Assembly: GCA_012038135.1 (NCBI GenBank)
Contig: JAAVJQ010000004.1
Coordinates: 186,001 to 250,000 of the forward strand
DNA: 64,000 bases
Direction: 5' to 3'
Source: Salinimicrobium nanhaiense
Lineage (GTDB): Bacteria > Bacteroidota > Bacteroidia > Flavobacteriales > Flavobacteriaceae
The translations under genes and the position numbers were made by a program. The notes beneath the pieces are model-generated. The model did no database searches. It worked only from the letters and a program-made list of their open reading frames with translations, and was not told the DNA's origin. Positions 51,578-59,539 of the stretch are shown one piece after another. The stretch's first letter is position 1. Every line of letters starts with the position of its first letter.

Positions 51578-52759
51578 ATGACAACTAAAGAAAAAGATGA
51601 AAAATATTTTGGCCGTGGAAACCCGGCGATGGGACTGGAAGTTGTAAAAGCTGAAGGCAGCTATGTATATGGTGCCGATGGAAAGAAGTATGTGGATTTC
51701 CTGGGCGGTGCCGGCGTGGGTAATCTGGGTTGGGGCGTAAAGGAGATCGAAGATGCAATAAGAAACAGTGATCGTCCCTCATATGTTTATCCCAACTTCT
51801 ACTACAAACCCTGGACAGAACTTGCTGAGTTACTTGCAGAACTCGCACCGGGAAAGCTTCAGAAAAGTTACAGAATGACGGGAGGATCTGAAGCTGTGGA
51901 AGCAGCCCTGGAAATGGCTACCATGTTTACCGGCCGCAAAAAGATCCTTTCCGTAGAAGGCAGTTATCACGGTAATACCATGGGAGCTTTAAGCATTGGC
52001 GCTTCAAAAAAGCAGAAAAACTTCCCTAATCTTCTTGACGGCTGTGAAAAGCTGGAGCTGCCGTTGAATGAAGAAAAGCTTCAGCAGGTAGAAAAATTGC
52101 TTTCTACAAAAGAATTTGCTGCAGTGATCATGGAACCAATTATTATTAACCTGGGGGTGATCATTCCGGAGGGTAAATTCATGGCCGGACTCAACCGCAT
52201 CTGCAAGGAAACCGGAACCCTGTTGATCATGGATGAAGCCATTACAGGTTTTGGTCGTACCGGAAAAATGTTTGCTTCAGAACATTTCAATATTGACCCT
52301 GATATCCTGTGTATGGCAAAAGCCATTACCGCAGGACATGCCGCCATGGGTGCCATAATCACCACTCAAGAAATAGATGAAAAAGTAGGCGGAGAAATTG
52401 GCCTCTATTCGTCTTACGGATGGCATCCGGTTGCGGTTGATGCTTCCCTGGTTGCATTGAACTTTTTAAAGAGCAACAAAAACCGGCTTTTTCAGAATAT
52501 AGAAAAAATAAGCAACCTCTTCAGAAAAGAAATTTCAGAAATCAACTTCAGGAAGGATCCTGAGGTAAGGATCAAAGGTGCTGCCATTGGAATTGACTTA
52601 AAGGATGAGGATTATGCTTCCGAAGTAAAAACTAAAGCCTTAAAAGCAGGTTTATTGATGAATACCGAAGGCTCTTCCCTCCTCTTCCTGCCAAATTTCC
52701 AGATGACCGAAAAAACTGTCCATGAAGGCATTGATTTATTAAAACAGAGTGTTTTGTGA
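51578..52759 (+). CDS. Class III PLP-dependent aminotransferase
   Basis: A 393-residue fold-type I aminotransferase (ornithine/acetylornithine/4-aminobutyrate group). The PLP Lys is Lys248 in AKAITAG. The phosphate-binding MTGGSEAVEAALEMA, the SYHGNTMGALS loop and the DEAITGFGRTGK Asp motif are present. The amino donor cannot be decided: no arg, pro or bio genes flank it. It is followed 73 bases later by an acyl-CoA synthetase, a pairing that does not reveal the substrate. Confidence 0.9.
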   Translation: MTTKEKDEKYFGRGNPAMGLEVVKAEGSYVYGADGKKYVDFLGGAGVGNLGWGVKEIEDAIRNSDRPSYVYPNFYYKPWTELAELLAELAPGKLQKSYRMTGGSEAVEAALEMATMFTGRKKILSVEGSYHGNTMGALSIGASKKQKNFPNLLDGCEKLELPLNEEKLQQVEKLLSTKEFAAVIMEPIIINLGVIIPEGKFMAGLNRICKETGTLLIMDEAITGFGRTGKMFASEHFNIDPDILCMAKAITAGHAAMGAIITTQEIDEKVGGEIGLYSSYGWHPVAVDASLVALNFLKSNKNRLFQNIEKISNLFRKEISEINFRKDPEVRIKGAAIGIDLKDEDYASEVKTKALKAGLLMNTEGSSLLFLPNFQMTEKTVHEGIDLLKQSVL

Positions 52760-52832
52760 CAGGGTTTTAAAAAATAGTTTGAATTAGTTGCTTCTTTTGC
52801 TATTTTGCAAGACCTATTGTAATAAATCCATA

Positions 52833-54608
52833 ATGATCGAAATAAAAAGACTTTTTGACTTTCCATACTTCCAGTTGGAAAATGCGCCCCAGGAAAAATC
52901 CCTGGTCACCAAGTACAACGGGAAATGGGAAGCGCTTTCATCTCAGCAATATGTTGACCAGGCAAACGCTGTGAGTCGGGGGTTACTGCGCCTTGGCATT
53001 CAGCCTAATGACAAAATCGCCGTGATCTCCTCCAGTAACAGGACAGAATGGAATGTATTGGATATAGGTATTCTCCAGTTGGGAGCCCAAAATGTACCTA
53101 TTTACCCCACAGTTTCTGAAGAAGATTATGAGTATGTGATCAACCACAGTGAATCCATATATTGTTTTGTTTCAGATAAAGAGATCCTGGAAAAACTCAC
53201 CAGGGTTAGAGGTAACACTCCATTAAAAGGCGTTTATACTTTTGACGAAATCTCAGGAGCCGATAACTGGAGCGAAATTCTTGAATTAGGAGCAGACAAA
53301 TCCAATCAGGAAGAGGTGGAAGCGAGAAAAAAAGCTGTAAAAGAAGATGACCTCGCCACCCTTATTTATACTTCGGGCACTACGGGTAGACCAAAAGGCG
53401 TAATGCTAAGTCATAAAAATATAGTAAGTGATGTTTTGCTGAGTTCAGACAGGGTTCCTTTCGAATTTGGCACATACGTAGGTTTAAGCTTTCTACCTGT
53501 GTGTCACATTTTTGAACGTATGATCCTTTATCTTTACCAGTATTACAGCGTTTCCATACACTTTGCTGAATCAATTGATAAGTTAAGTGATAACCTTAAA
53601 GAGGTTCAGCCTCATGTGATCTCGGCAGTACCGCGTGTACTTGAAAAGGTCTATGATAAGATCATCGCTAAAGGTTCTACCGTAGGCGGCATTAAGCAAA
53701 AACTTTTCTTCTGGGCTGTTGAACTTGGGCTGGAATATGAACCCTACGGAAAAAATGGCTGGTGGTATGAGACTAAACTCTCTATTGCCAGGAAACTTGT
53801 TTTTTCAAAATGGAAAGAAGGTTTAGGTGGCCGTATTGAACTGGTTGTTTCGGGGAGTGCCGCACTGCAGCCACGACTTGCAAGAGTTTTTGCCGCAGCG
53901 GGAATTCCTGTGATGGAGGGTTATGGCCTCACGGAAACCTCTCCTGTTATAGCGGTAAATGATCAGCGAAACGGCGGCTTCAAAATAGGTACTGTGGGAA
54001 GAGTTCTTAAAGATGTTGAAGTAAGGATCGCCGAAGACGGGGAAATTCTGTGTAAGGGTCCTAACGTAATGAAAGGCTATTATAAGGAGCCCGAAAAAAC
54101 GAAAGAAGCTATCAACGAAGATGGTTTTTTCCATACAGGGGATATTGGGGAATTGGATATTGAAGGTTTCCTGAAGATCACAGATCGTAAAAAGGAAATG
54201 TTCAAAACTTCTGGTGGTAAGTATGTTGCCCCGCAAATTATTGAAAACGAGATGAAGCAATCCAGGTTCATAGCAGAAATAATGGTAGTTGGGGAAGGAG
54301 AAAAAATGCCTGCAGCACTTATTCAACCCGATTTTGAATTTGTGCGGGAGTGGGCAAAGAGAAAACATGTTGAATTAGGACCCTCTAATGCCGACCTTAT
54401 TAATAATGACCGTGTAAAAGCGAGAGTTCAGGAGGAAGTAGATTTCTATAATCAAAAATTCGGAAGTTGGGAAAAGATCAAGAAGTTCGAACTAACTCCC
54501 GATGTTTGGAGTATTGAGGGGGAACATCTTACTCCTACCATGAAGCTGAAACGCCGTAACATCATTAAACTTTACCAGAAACTTTACGACGGAATTTACG
54601 AAAGATAG
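52833..54608 (+). CDS. Long-chain acyl-CoA synthetase (AMP-binding)
   Basis: A 591-residue member of the adenylate-forming superfamily (FadD-like), activating fatty acids to acyl-CoA with ATP. The ATG at 52833 starts the conserved IEIKRLFDFPYFQLENA region; an upstream in-frame Met lacks family similarity. The AMP-binding motif LIYTSGTTGRPKGVMLSHKN, the HTGDIGELDIEGFLKITDRKKE hinge and the PTMKLKRRNI catalytic-Lys region are intact. Functionally it would feed the beta-oxidation operon near 59-64 kb. Confidence 0.92.
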   Translation: MIEIKRLFDFPYFQLENAPQEKSLVTKYNGKWEALSSQQYVDQANAVSRGLLRLGIQPNDKIAVISSSNRTEWNVLDIGILQLGAQNVPIYPTVSEEDYEYVINHSESIYCFVSDKEILEKLTRVRGNTPLKGVYTFDEISGADNWSEILELGADKSNQEEVEARKKAVKEDDLATLIYTSGTTGRPKGVMLSHKNIVSDVLLSSDRVPFEFGTYVGLSFLPVCHIFERMILYLYQYYSVSIHFAESIDKLSDNLKEVQPHVISAVPRVLEKVYDKIIAKGSTVGGIKQKLFFWAVELGLEYEPYGKNGWWYETKLSIARKLVFSKWKEGLGGRIELVVSGSAALQPRLARVFAAAGIPVMEGYGLTETSPVIAVNDQRNGGFKIGTVGRVLKDVEVRIAEDGEILCKGPNVMKGYYKEPEKTKEAINEDGFFHTGDIGELDIEGFLKITDRKKEMFKTSGGKYVAPQIIENEMKQSRFIAEIMVVGEGEKMPAALIQPDFEFVREWAKRKHVELGPSNADLINNDRVKARVQEEVDFYNQKFGSWEKIKKFELTPDVWSIEGEHLTPTMKLKRRNIIKLYQKLYDGIYER

Positions 54609-54623
54609 TTTTATAAGAACATA

Positions 54624-54659
54624 GAGAAAGTCCGGCCCTGATGCCGGATTTTCTTTTTT
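54624..54659 (+). terminator. Intrinsic terminator after the acyl-CoA synthetase
   Basis: AGAAAGTCCGGC (54624-54635) pairs with GCCGGATTTTCT (54642-54653) through one G-T pair, followed by six T residues. Confidence 0.9.
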
Positions 54660-54740
54660 AAATAATACTAAAATTTGATAATCCGGCAAAAGAGGATCGG
54701 CAGGAAAAGCTTAAATTTAGGTGCTTCTAAAATGTAAAAA

Positions 54741-55823
54741 ATGCGCTTCATTATTTTTTCACTCCTTTCATTGCTGTTGCTTGGTTGTAAGGCCGAAAAA
54801 TCCCCTCATGATGAGTTTTTTGAAGCCGGCGATAATCGATTCACCTATTCGGGACGCACCATAACTTCAGGAGAGGGAAAAGAGCTTATCGCTTCTGCAG
54901 CTTCAGTTAAAGCAAAGGTCTATGGAGATACCGTCACTGTTTTCCTGAAAAGTAAAGAAGGTAGTTATCATTATGTGGCGGTAGAATTAAACGAGGAATA
55001 TAAAGGCCGTTTTCGCGTTACCAAAGACACGCTAAAATTTGCTCTCCCCAGGAAAGATTCAGCTAATACAATAGCCATTTATAAAGAGACTGAAGCAGCT
55101 AATGGAATTCTCATATTTAGCGGGATACGTGCGAAAAAGATTGAAAAGATCTCAGAAAAACCCCAGGTCAGGATCGAATTTATCGGAGATTCCATTACCT
55201 GCGGAATGGGTGCCGATACCACAGAAATTAATTGTGATGAAGGAGAATGGTTTGACCAGCACAGTGCTTATATGGCTTATGGTCCACGGGTGGCCAGAGA
55301 GCTGGGTGTGGATTACGAGATCAATTGCGTCTCCGGAATGGGAATTTACCGCAACTGGAATGATGAGGACGAACCTGTACTACCCGATGTTTATCCATAC
55401 CTGCACTTAAACGATGATCACAGGGAAAGGGCGATCATCAATAAAAAAGATCCACCACAGGTGGTGAGTATTGCTCTTGGAACCAATGACTTTTCTTTAG
55501 GTGATGGTGAAAAGCTTAGAATGCCTTTTAGTGAAGATCCATTTAAAGAGAATTACATAAAATTTCTTGAAAGCATTTTTAAGATCTATCCTGAAACTAA
55601 GGTGGCTCTAATTTCCAGCCCAATGGTTAAGGAGGAAGACAGGAAAGAGTTGATAGAAATTCTTCATGAAATTAAAACCCAATTGGCCGATAAACCTATT
55701 GAGATCTTTGAATTTAATAAGATCTATTCCCGTGGTTGTTCGGGGCATCCAAGTGCAGAGGACCATGAATTAATGGCCGAACAACTTTTGCCCTTTTATC
55801 GTAGAATGCTGAAAAAAGAATAA
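54741..55823 (+). CDS. SGNH/GDSL esterase lipoprotein (carbohydrate esterase 2-like)
   Basis: A 360-residue lipoprotein (lipobox LLGC at Cys16). An N-terminal beta-sandwich (about 30-135) precedes the SGNH domain: block I GDSITCGMG with nucleophile Ser151, block II/III SIALGTNDFSLGDG, and the late catalytic His in GHPSAEDHE. The two-domain order fits CE2 carbohydrate deacetylases; acetylated plant or algal polysaccharide is a plausible substrate. Followed 3 bases later by an aldo/keto reductase. Confidence 0.88.
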   Translation: MRFIIFSLLSLLLLGCKAEKSPHDEFFEAGDNRFTYSGRTITSGEGKELIASAASVKAKVYGDTVTVFLKSKEGSYHYVAVELNEEYKGRFRVTKDTLKFALPRKDSANTIAIYKETEAANGILIFSGIRAKKIEKISEKPQVRIEFIGDSITCGMGADTTEINCDEGEWFDQHSAYMAYGPRVARELGVDYEINCVSGMGIYRNWNDEDEPVLPDVYPYLHLNDDHRERAIINKKDPPQVVSIALGTNDFSLGDGEKLRMPFSEDPFKENYIKFLESIFKIYPETKVALISSPMVKEEDRKELIEILHEIKTQLADKPIEIFEFNKIYSRGCSGHPSAEDHELMAEQLLPFYRRMLKKE

Positions 55824-55826
55824 ATT

Positions 55827-56822
55827 ATGAACTTATATACTGCTGCCAAAGATCGCTATGAGAAAATTGAATACCGCCGCTGCGGAAGGAGCGGGATCCA
55901 ACTCCCTCTACTTTCCCTGGGGCTGTGGCACAACTTTGGAAATAGTACCAGTTTCGAAAATTCGAGGCAACTGCTTCGTACCGCTTTTGATCATGGAATA
56001 ACCCATTTTGATCTTGCAAATAATTACGGACCTCCCTATGGATCGGCTGAGGAAAACTTCGGAAAGATCTTCAGGGAAGATTTCAGATCCTATCGGGATG
56101 AGCTCTTGATCTCCACCAAGGCCGGCTGGGATATGTGGCCGGGACCTTATGGAAACTTCGGCTCCAGAAAATATCTTATTGCCAGCCTTGATCAATCCTT
56201 GCAGCGAATGGGATTGGATTATGTGGATATTTTTTACCACCACCGGCCAGACCCCGAGACTCCTCTGGAGGAGACAATGGGAGCTCTGGACCAGATCGTA
56301 AGACAGGGAAAGGCTTTGTACGTTGGCGTTTCACAATATTCGGCAGGCCAAACCGCCAAGGCTGCAGAAATGCTAAGAAGTCTGGGAACTCCATTCATTA
56401 TTCACCAGCCACGCTATAATATGCTTGATCGATGGGTTGAAGACGGACTCATGGATACCCTTGAAAAAGAAGGTTTGGGCAGTATAGTTTTTTCACCTCT
56501 TGAACAGGGCATTTTGACCTCGAAATATTTAGAGGGAATTCCTGCTGACTCCAGAGCGGCAATAAAAGGTGGGTACTTTGATAAGAACAAGCTTACACCC
56601 CAGCTGCTGGATCAAATTAAAGCTCTTAACGCTATTGCTCAGGAAAGAGACCAAAGCCTGGCGCAAATGGCCATAGCCTGGCTCTTAAAAGATGAAAGGG
56701 TGACCTCGGTATTGGTAGGTGTGAGTCGGGTGGCACAGCTAAAGGACAATATAACAGCTCTCGATAACCTAAAGTTTGAAAAAGGTGAGCTTCAAAGAAT
56801 TGAAGAGATCCTCAAAGCCTAA
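55827..56822 (+). CDS. Aldo/keto reductase (YghZ/GPR-like)
   Basis: A 331-residue NADPH-dependent (alpha/beta)8 barrel. The catalytic tetrad region is recognisable: DLANNYGPPYGSAEENFGK (Asp and Tyr), LISTKAGW (Lys) and FYHHRPDPETP (His). It resembles E. coli YghZ, an L-glyceraldehyde-3-phosphate reductase, with methylglyoxal-type carbonyls as other candidates. The initiation at 55827 gives the expected MNLYTAAKDRYEKIEYRRCGRSG opening. Same operon as the SGNH esterase. Confidence 0.92.
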   Translation: MNLYTAAKDRYEKIEYRRCGRSGIQLPLLSLGLWHNFGNSTSFENSRQLLRTAFDHGITHFDLANNYGPPYGSAEENFGKIFREDFRSYRDELLISTKAGWDMWPGPYGNFGSRKYLIASLDQSLQRMGLDYVDIFYHHRPDPETPLEETMGALDQIVRQGKALYVGVSQYSAGQTAKAAEMLRSLGTPFIIHQPRYNMLDRWVEDGLMDTLEKEGLGSIVFSPLEQGILTSKYLEGIPADSRAAIKGGYFDKNKLTPQLLDQIKALNAIAQERDQSLAQMAIAWLLKDERVTSVLVGVSRVAQLKDNITALDNLKFEKGELQRIEEILKA

Positions 56823-56865
56823 AAACTGACTTGTTACTTTAACCAGTAAAAACTAATAGCAAAGA

Positions 56866-57756
56866 ATGAAGAATTCATACAAAATATTTTTAGCCATGAT
56901 CCTTTTTAGCTATTCTGCCTCTCCCCAGGAACAAGATCTTATCGCCAAAGGTGCCCAAGTGCAACTGGTGGCTAATGGTTTTGAATTCACCGAAGGTCCC
57001 GCCTGCGACTCGCTTGGAAATGTGTTTTTCACAGACCAGCCTAACAACACAATACACAAGTGGTCTGTAGATGATGAAAAAGTTACTGTTTTTATGAAAG
57101 ATGCCGGGCGTGCAAACGGACTTTATTTTGATGCTAAAGGAGATCTTTATGCTGCTGCCGACATGCATTCAGAGATTTGGATGATCAATAAGAAAAAAGA
57201 GGTGACCGTACTCTTAGATGGTTTTAGAGGGAAACGGTTTAATGGACCAAATGACCTATGGATAGCTCCCGATGGCGGAATCTTTTTTACCGATCCTTTT
57301 TACCAACGTCCATACTGGAACCACAAGGAGCAACCTATTAAGGAGCAGCGGGTTTATTATCTTTCACCAAACCGTAAAGGCTTATTTATTGCAACCGATG
57401 AACTCGTAAAACCTAATGGGATTATTGGAACACCAGATGGTAAGATCTTATATGTTGCCGACATTGAAGACAATAAGACCTGGAAATACAATATAGGAAA
57501 GGATGGCCAACTGGAAGACAAAACACTATTTACAGCACTGGGATCTGACGGAATGACGCTTGACGAGCAAGGGAATCTCTATCTTACCGGAGACGGCGTA
57601 ACCGTTTTCAATACTGAAGGAGAAAAGATCTTGCATATTCCCATTGAAAAAGACTGGACTGCCAACGTTACTTTTGGCGGAAGAGATAAAAAGACCCTAT
57701 TCATCACAGCAATGGACTCACTTTTTAGCCTGGAAATGAATGTACAGGGCAATTAA
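56866..57756 (+). CDS. SMP-30/gluconolactonase/LRE family protein
   Basis: A 296-residue exported (signal about 1-20) six-bladed propeller. The hallmark blocks FEFTEGPACDSLGNVFFTDQ, RFNGPNDLWIAPDGGIFFTDP and NGIIGTPDGKILYVAD hold the metal-binding Glu, Asn and Asp of the lactonase family. The likely substrate is a sugar lactone. It follows the aldo/keto reductase by 43 bases and ends in a terminator, so the esterase, reductase and lactonase may serve the same sugar pathway; this is inference. Confidence 0.9.
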   Translation: MKNSYKIFLAMILFSYSASPQEQDLIAKGAQVQLVANGFEFTEGPACDSLGNVFFTDQPNNTIHKWSVDDEKVTVFMKDAGRANGLYFDAKGDLYAAADMHSEIWMINKKKEVTVLLDGFRGKRFNGPNDLWIAPDGGIFFTDPFYQRPYWNHKEQPIKEQRVYYLSPNRKGLFIATDELVKPNGIIGTPDGKILYVADIEDNKTWKYNIGKDGQLEDKTLFTALGSDGMTLDEQGNLYLTGDGVTVFNTEGEKILHIPIEKDWTANVTFGGRDKKTLFITAMDSLFSLEMNVQGN

Positions 57757-57775
57757 TTCTGAAAAAAGAGATTCA

Positions 57776-57817
57776 AAAAAACCCCCTTCATTAAATGCAT
57801 TTTTGAAGGGGGTTTTT
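57776..57817. terminator. Bidirectional terminator between the SMP-30 gene and manA
   Basis: AAAAACCCCCTTCA pairs with TGAAGGGGGTTTTT around a loop of about 13 bases that itself contains ATGCAT. The T-run on both strands suits both convergent transcripts. Confidence 0.85.
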
Positions 57818-57834
57818 CTTTATAATGTTCTCAC

Positions 57835-58806
57835 CTATTGTACAAAGACTTCCAATAACTCAACATCTTCAGAAGTTATTTGTACCTGATTGTTTTCAGC
57901 CGGGATGAGCAGAGTTTGCCCCTGTACTATTTTTTCAGAATTTCCGTCAACCGTTACCTCAGCTTCTCCACTCACACACATGTAGATGACAAAGGAGTCG
58001 AGGTGTGAGTAATTTTTTGTTATATATCCGCTCACCGGCAGAAAGTTGGTGGTAAAGTATTCACAGCTGGCAACGTTCGTCGAATGATTTTGAACACGGG
58101 TATATTCATTTCTGAAATCTTCCTTTTTCTCAAAATTTATCGCGTCAAGCGCAAGATCTGTATGCAGATCCCTCGCCTTCCCTTCTGAATCCACCCTGTC
58201 CCAGTCGTAAATGCGGTAGGTAATATCTGATGTTTGCTGAATTTCAGCCAAAAGTACTCCGGCGCCAATGGCGTGGACCTTTCCGGTGTTGATGAAAAAG
58301 GAATCTCCTTTTTTTACTTTTTCGAAGTTGAGCAGCTCGGTGATCTTTCCGGAATTGAGGTACTGGAGATATTCTTCTTTTGAAATGCTCTTTTTGAAAC
58401 CTACATTGATCTCTGCGCCTTCATCGGCCTGCATGATGTACCACATTTCGGTCTTTCCGAAGGAATTGTGCCGCTCTTTTGCAATGTCATCATGCGGATG
58501 CAGTTGCACTGAAAGTTCGGTCTTTGCATCAATGAATTTGATCAAAAGCGGAAATTCAGCACCAAACTTTTTAAAGTTCTTCTCCCCTAAGAGCCGTTCC
58601 TTATACTCCTCTAAAAGGTCATTTAAAGTCTTCCCTTTTAAAGGCCCATTTGCCACCACAGAAATATCACCCCTGACCCCGGAAATCTCCCAGCTCTCAC
58701 CAATATCTTCCCTGTTGGAGTTCTTATTAAGTATGTTCTTTAATTTATTTCCTCCCCAGATCTTATCTTTCAATATGGGTTCGAAACTTATAGGATAATT
58801 AAGCAT
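57835..58806 (-). CDS. manA: Mannose-6-phosphate isomerase, class I
   Basis: A 323-residue zinc enzyme interconverting mannose-6-phosphate and fructose-6-phosphate. The ATG at 58806 starts MLNYPISFEPILKDKIWGG; an upstream frame extension has no family similarity. The zinc ligands are in QLHPHD (101-106, Gln and His) and EMWYIM (Glu120), with a later His in GKVHAIGAG. It is short compared with the E. coli enzyme (391) because the helical insert is missing, as in the small bacterial form. Confidence 0.93.
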   Translation of the reverse strand: MLNYPISFEPILKDKIWGGNKLKNILNKNSNREDIGESWEISGVRGDISVVANGPLKGKTLNDLLEEYKERLLGEKNFKKFGAEFPLLIKFIDAKTELSVQLHPHDDIAKERHNSFGKTEMWYIMQADEGAEINVGFKKSISKEEYLQYLNSGKITELLNFEKVKKGDSFFINTGKVHAIGAGVLLAEIQQTSDITYRIYDWDRVDSEGKARDLHTDLALDAINFEKKEDFRNEYTRVQNHSTNVASCEYFTTNFLPVSGYITKNYSHLDSFVIYMCVSGEAEVTVDGNSEKIVQGQTLLIPAENNQVQITSEDVELLEVFVQ

Positions 58807-59021
58807 TCGATCTTTTTTATTGCGCAAAGATAAGCAATGACTTATCCTCAATAAACTCTCCGCCCCCTTTTGTAGGCTCAAAAATGAAAGCACCACAAAA
58901 ATAGGCCCTTCAGCCTTACTATTAATTTTGTTGTTAAACTCCTCTTTTTCGAGTGTTTTTTTATGTTTTTCCAATAAATTTAAGAGAGCCTGTAAAAACA
59001 GTAAAGAATTTCTTTATTTGC

Positions 59022-59033
59022 TATGCGCGCATA
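59022..59033. promoter_or_regulatory. Palindromic candidate MarR operator (TATGCGCGCATA)
   Basis: A perfect 12-base palindrome with outer TTT/AAA symmetry (TTTNN...NNAAA, 59017-59038), lying 12 bases upstream of the promoter-like TAACTTTG (59046-59053) and 27 bases before the MarR ATG. Position and symmetry fit an operator for a dimeric winged-helix repressor. This is a prediction. Confidence 0.6.
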
Positions 59034-59045
59034 ATAAAATTTTCT

Positions 59046-59053
59046 TAACTTTG
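59046..59053 (+). promoter_or_regulatory. Candidate -7 box (TAACTTTG) of the MarR-fad operon
   Basis: TAACTTTG fits TAnnTTTG. A TTTG at 59017-59020 is 25 bases away, longer than the usual spacing. It ends 7 bases before the MarR ATG, so the transcript would be nearly leaderless. Confidence 0.5.
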
Positions 59054-59060
59054 GAATTCT

Positions 59061-59498
59061 ATGAAAGAAAAAACCATTGATTACGTCCTTCGCGCAACCT
59101 GGATGGCCATTGCCAAAATGTACAATGAAGAAGCCAGCAAAGAAGGAAGTACTATGGCTACAGGCTTTGCGCTTTTAAGCATTGATCCTGAAAATGGCAC
59201 CCCCTCCACTTCTTTGGGTCCTAAAATGGGCATGGAAGCCACCAGTCTTTCCAGGACTCTTAAGACCATGGAAGACAAGGGGCTCATTATGCGCAAAAAG
59301 AATCCCGAAGATGGAAGGAGCGTACTTATTTACCTTACCGATTTTGGGAAGGAGATGCGCGACTATTCTAAAAAGGTAGTGCTCACTTTTGACCAGGCAG
59401 TAAGAAAGGAAATTCCGGAGGAAGACCTGGAGAAATTTATTGAGGTTGCATCAAAGATCATGGATCTCATCGCATCGCGTAAAATTTATATAGAGTAA
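59061..59498 (+). CDS. MarR-family transcriptional regulator
   Basis: A 145-residue winged-helix protein. The helix-turn-helix and wing are at about 51-95 (LGPKMGMEATSLSRTLKTME, then RKKNPEDGRSVLIYLTDFGK, where Asp-Gly-Arg lies in the wing). It heads the fad genes on the same strand, 41 bases before the next start. FadR-type control by an acyl-CoA or acid ligand is inferred from context. Candidate operator at 59022-59033. Confidence 0.9.
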   Translation: MKEKTIDYVLRATWMAIAKMYNEEASKEGSTMATGFALLSIDPENGTPSTSLGPKMGMEATSLSRTLKTMEDKGLIMRKKNPEDGRSVLIYLTDFGKEMRDYSKKVVLTFDQAVRKEIPEEDLEKFIEVASKIMDLIASRKIYIE

Positions 59499-59539
59499 AT
59501 AAAGACTGCTTGGGTGGTCAAATAAAAAATAAGAATAAC

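Noticed and set aside
54660..54720. Short sequence with ATCGGCAGGAAAA resembling the repeat at 42211-42240
   Set aside because: Similarity covers only about ten bases, not enough to call a repeat copy.
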